Shown piece by piece: positions 22,026 through 22,054 of a stretch of 22,054 bases of DNA. The stretch lies in contig CAYRPO010000010.1 of assembly GCA_964426305.1 (NCBI GenBank), positions 1-22,054 of the forward strand. Direction: 5' to 3'. Every line of letters starts with the position of its first letter. The first letter of the stretch is position 1. Below the pieces are notes generated by a model, which made no database searches, was not told the origin of the DNA, and saw nothing but the letters and a program-made list of their open reading frames with translations. This DNA is from CAYRPO01 sp964426305. GTDB taxonomy: Bacteria > Patescibacteriota > Saccharimonadia > Saccharimonadales > CAIOMD01. The translations under genes and the position numbers were made by a program.

Positions 22026-22054
22026 AGGCTTTGATTGGCCAAGTATTGTAACCG

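Overview
The window looks like a chromosomal segment of a reduced-genome Patescibacteria (CPR) bacterium, most likely Candidatus Saccharibacteria (TM7). The basis is a combination of features: small, tightly packed housekeeping genes; a cobalamin-dependent class II ribonucleotide reductase; a short IF-2 without the usual N-terminal extension; a four-domain S1; a small protein that resembles the DUF5663 family; and a KGG-repeat stress protein. The taxonomic call is an inference from memory of such genomes, not a search. No tRNA, rRNA, CRISPR array, intact insertion sequence or prophage gene was seen.

Layout. At the left edge is a partial minus-strand ORF (1-175), then an A-rich/palindromic spacer. 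The minus strand then carries rplU, ileS (type 2) with a T-box leader, a small cysteine-free thioredoxin-like gene, nrdJ, nrdR, ftsZ, ftsA, and the cluster map-adk-yqeY-rpsU, followed by a small winged-helix regulator. The regulator is divergent from a plus-strand cluster priA-def-fmt. fmt converges with a minus-strand cluster of a DUF5663-like gene, infB and an S1 protein gene. The S1 gene is divergent from a plus-strand pair, a ROK-family kinase and an ImmA/IrrE-like zinc peptidase. These end at a very strong bidirectional terminator shared with the convergent KGG protein gene. The last ~540 bases are non-coding and dense in nested inverted repeats.

How the genes fit together. Translation dominates: L21, S21, S1, IF-2, IleRS, and the whole N-terminal methionine formyl cycle (Fmt adds formyl, Def removes it, Map removes Met). 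Cell division (FtsA/FtsZ) and DNA precursor supply and replication restart (NrdJ/NrdR/PriA) make up the rest.

Regulatory content is the most interesting part. A complete isoleucine T-box with mutually exclusive antiterminator and terminator precedes ileS. Two NrdR-box-like palindromes precede nrdR. Four genes (ftsA, priA, def, ROK kinase) have a -10 hexamer only 6-8 nt from the ATG and no usable Shine-Dalgarno, which predicts leaderless mRNAs. The KGG gene has a near-consensus promoter and a terminator-like hairpin in its leader. The right edge holds a 123-nt long imperfect hairpin and two copies of a hairpin-plus-TATAAT module.
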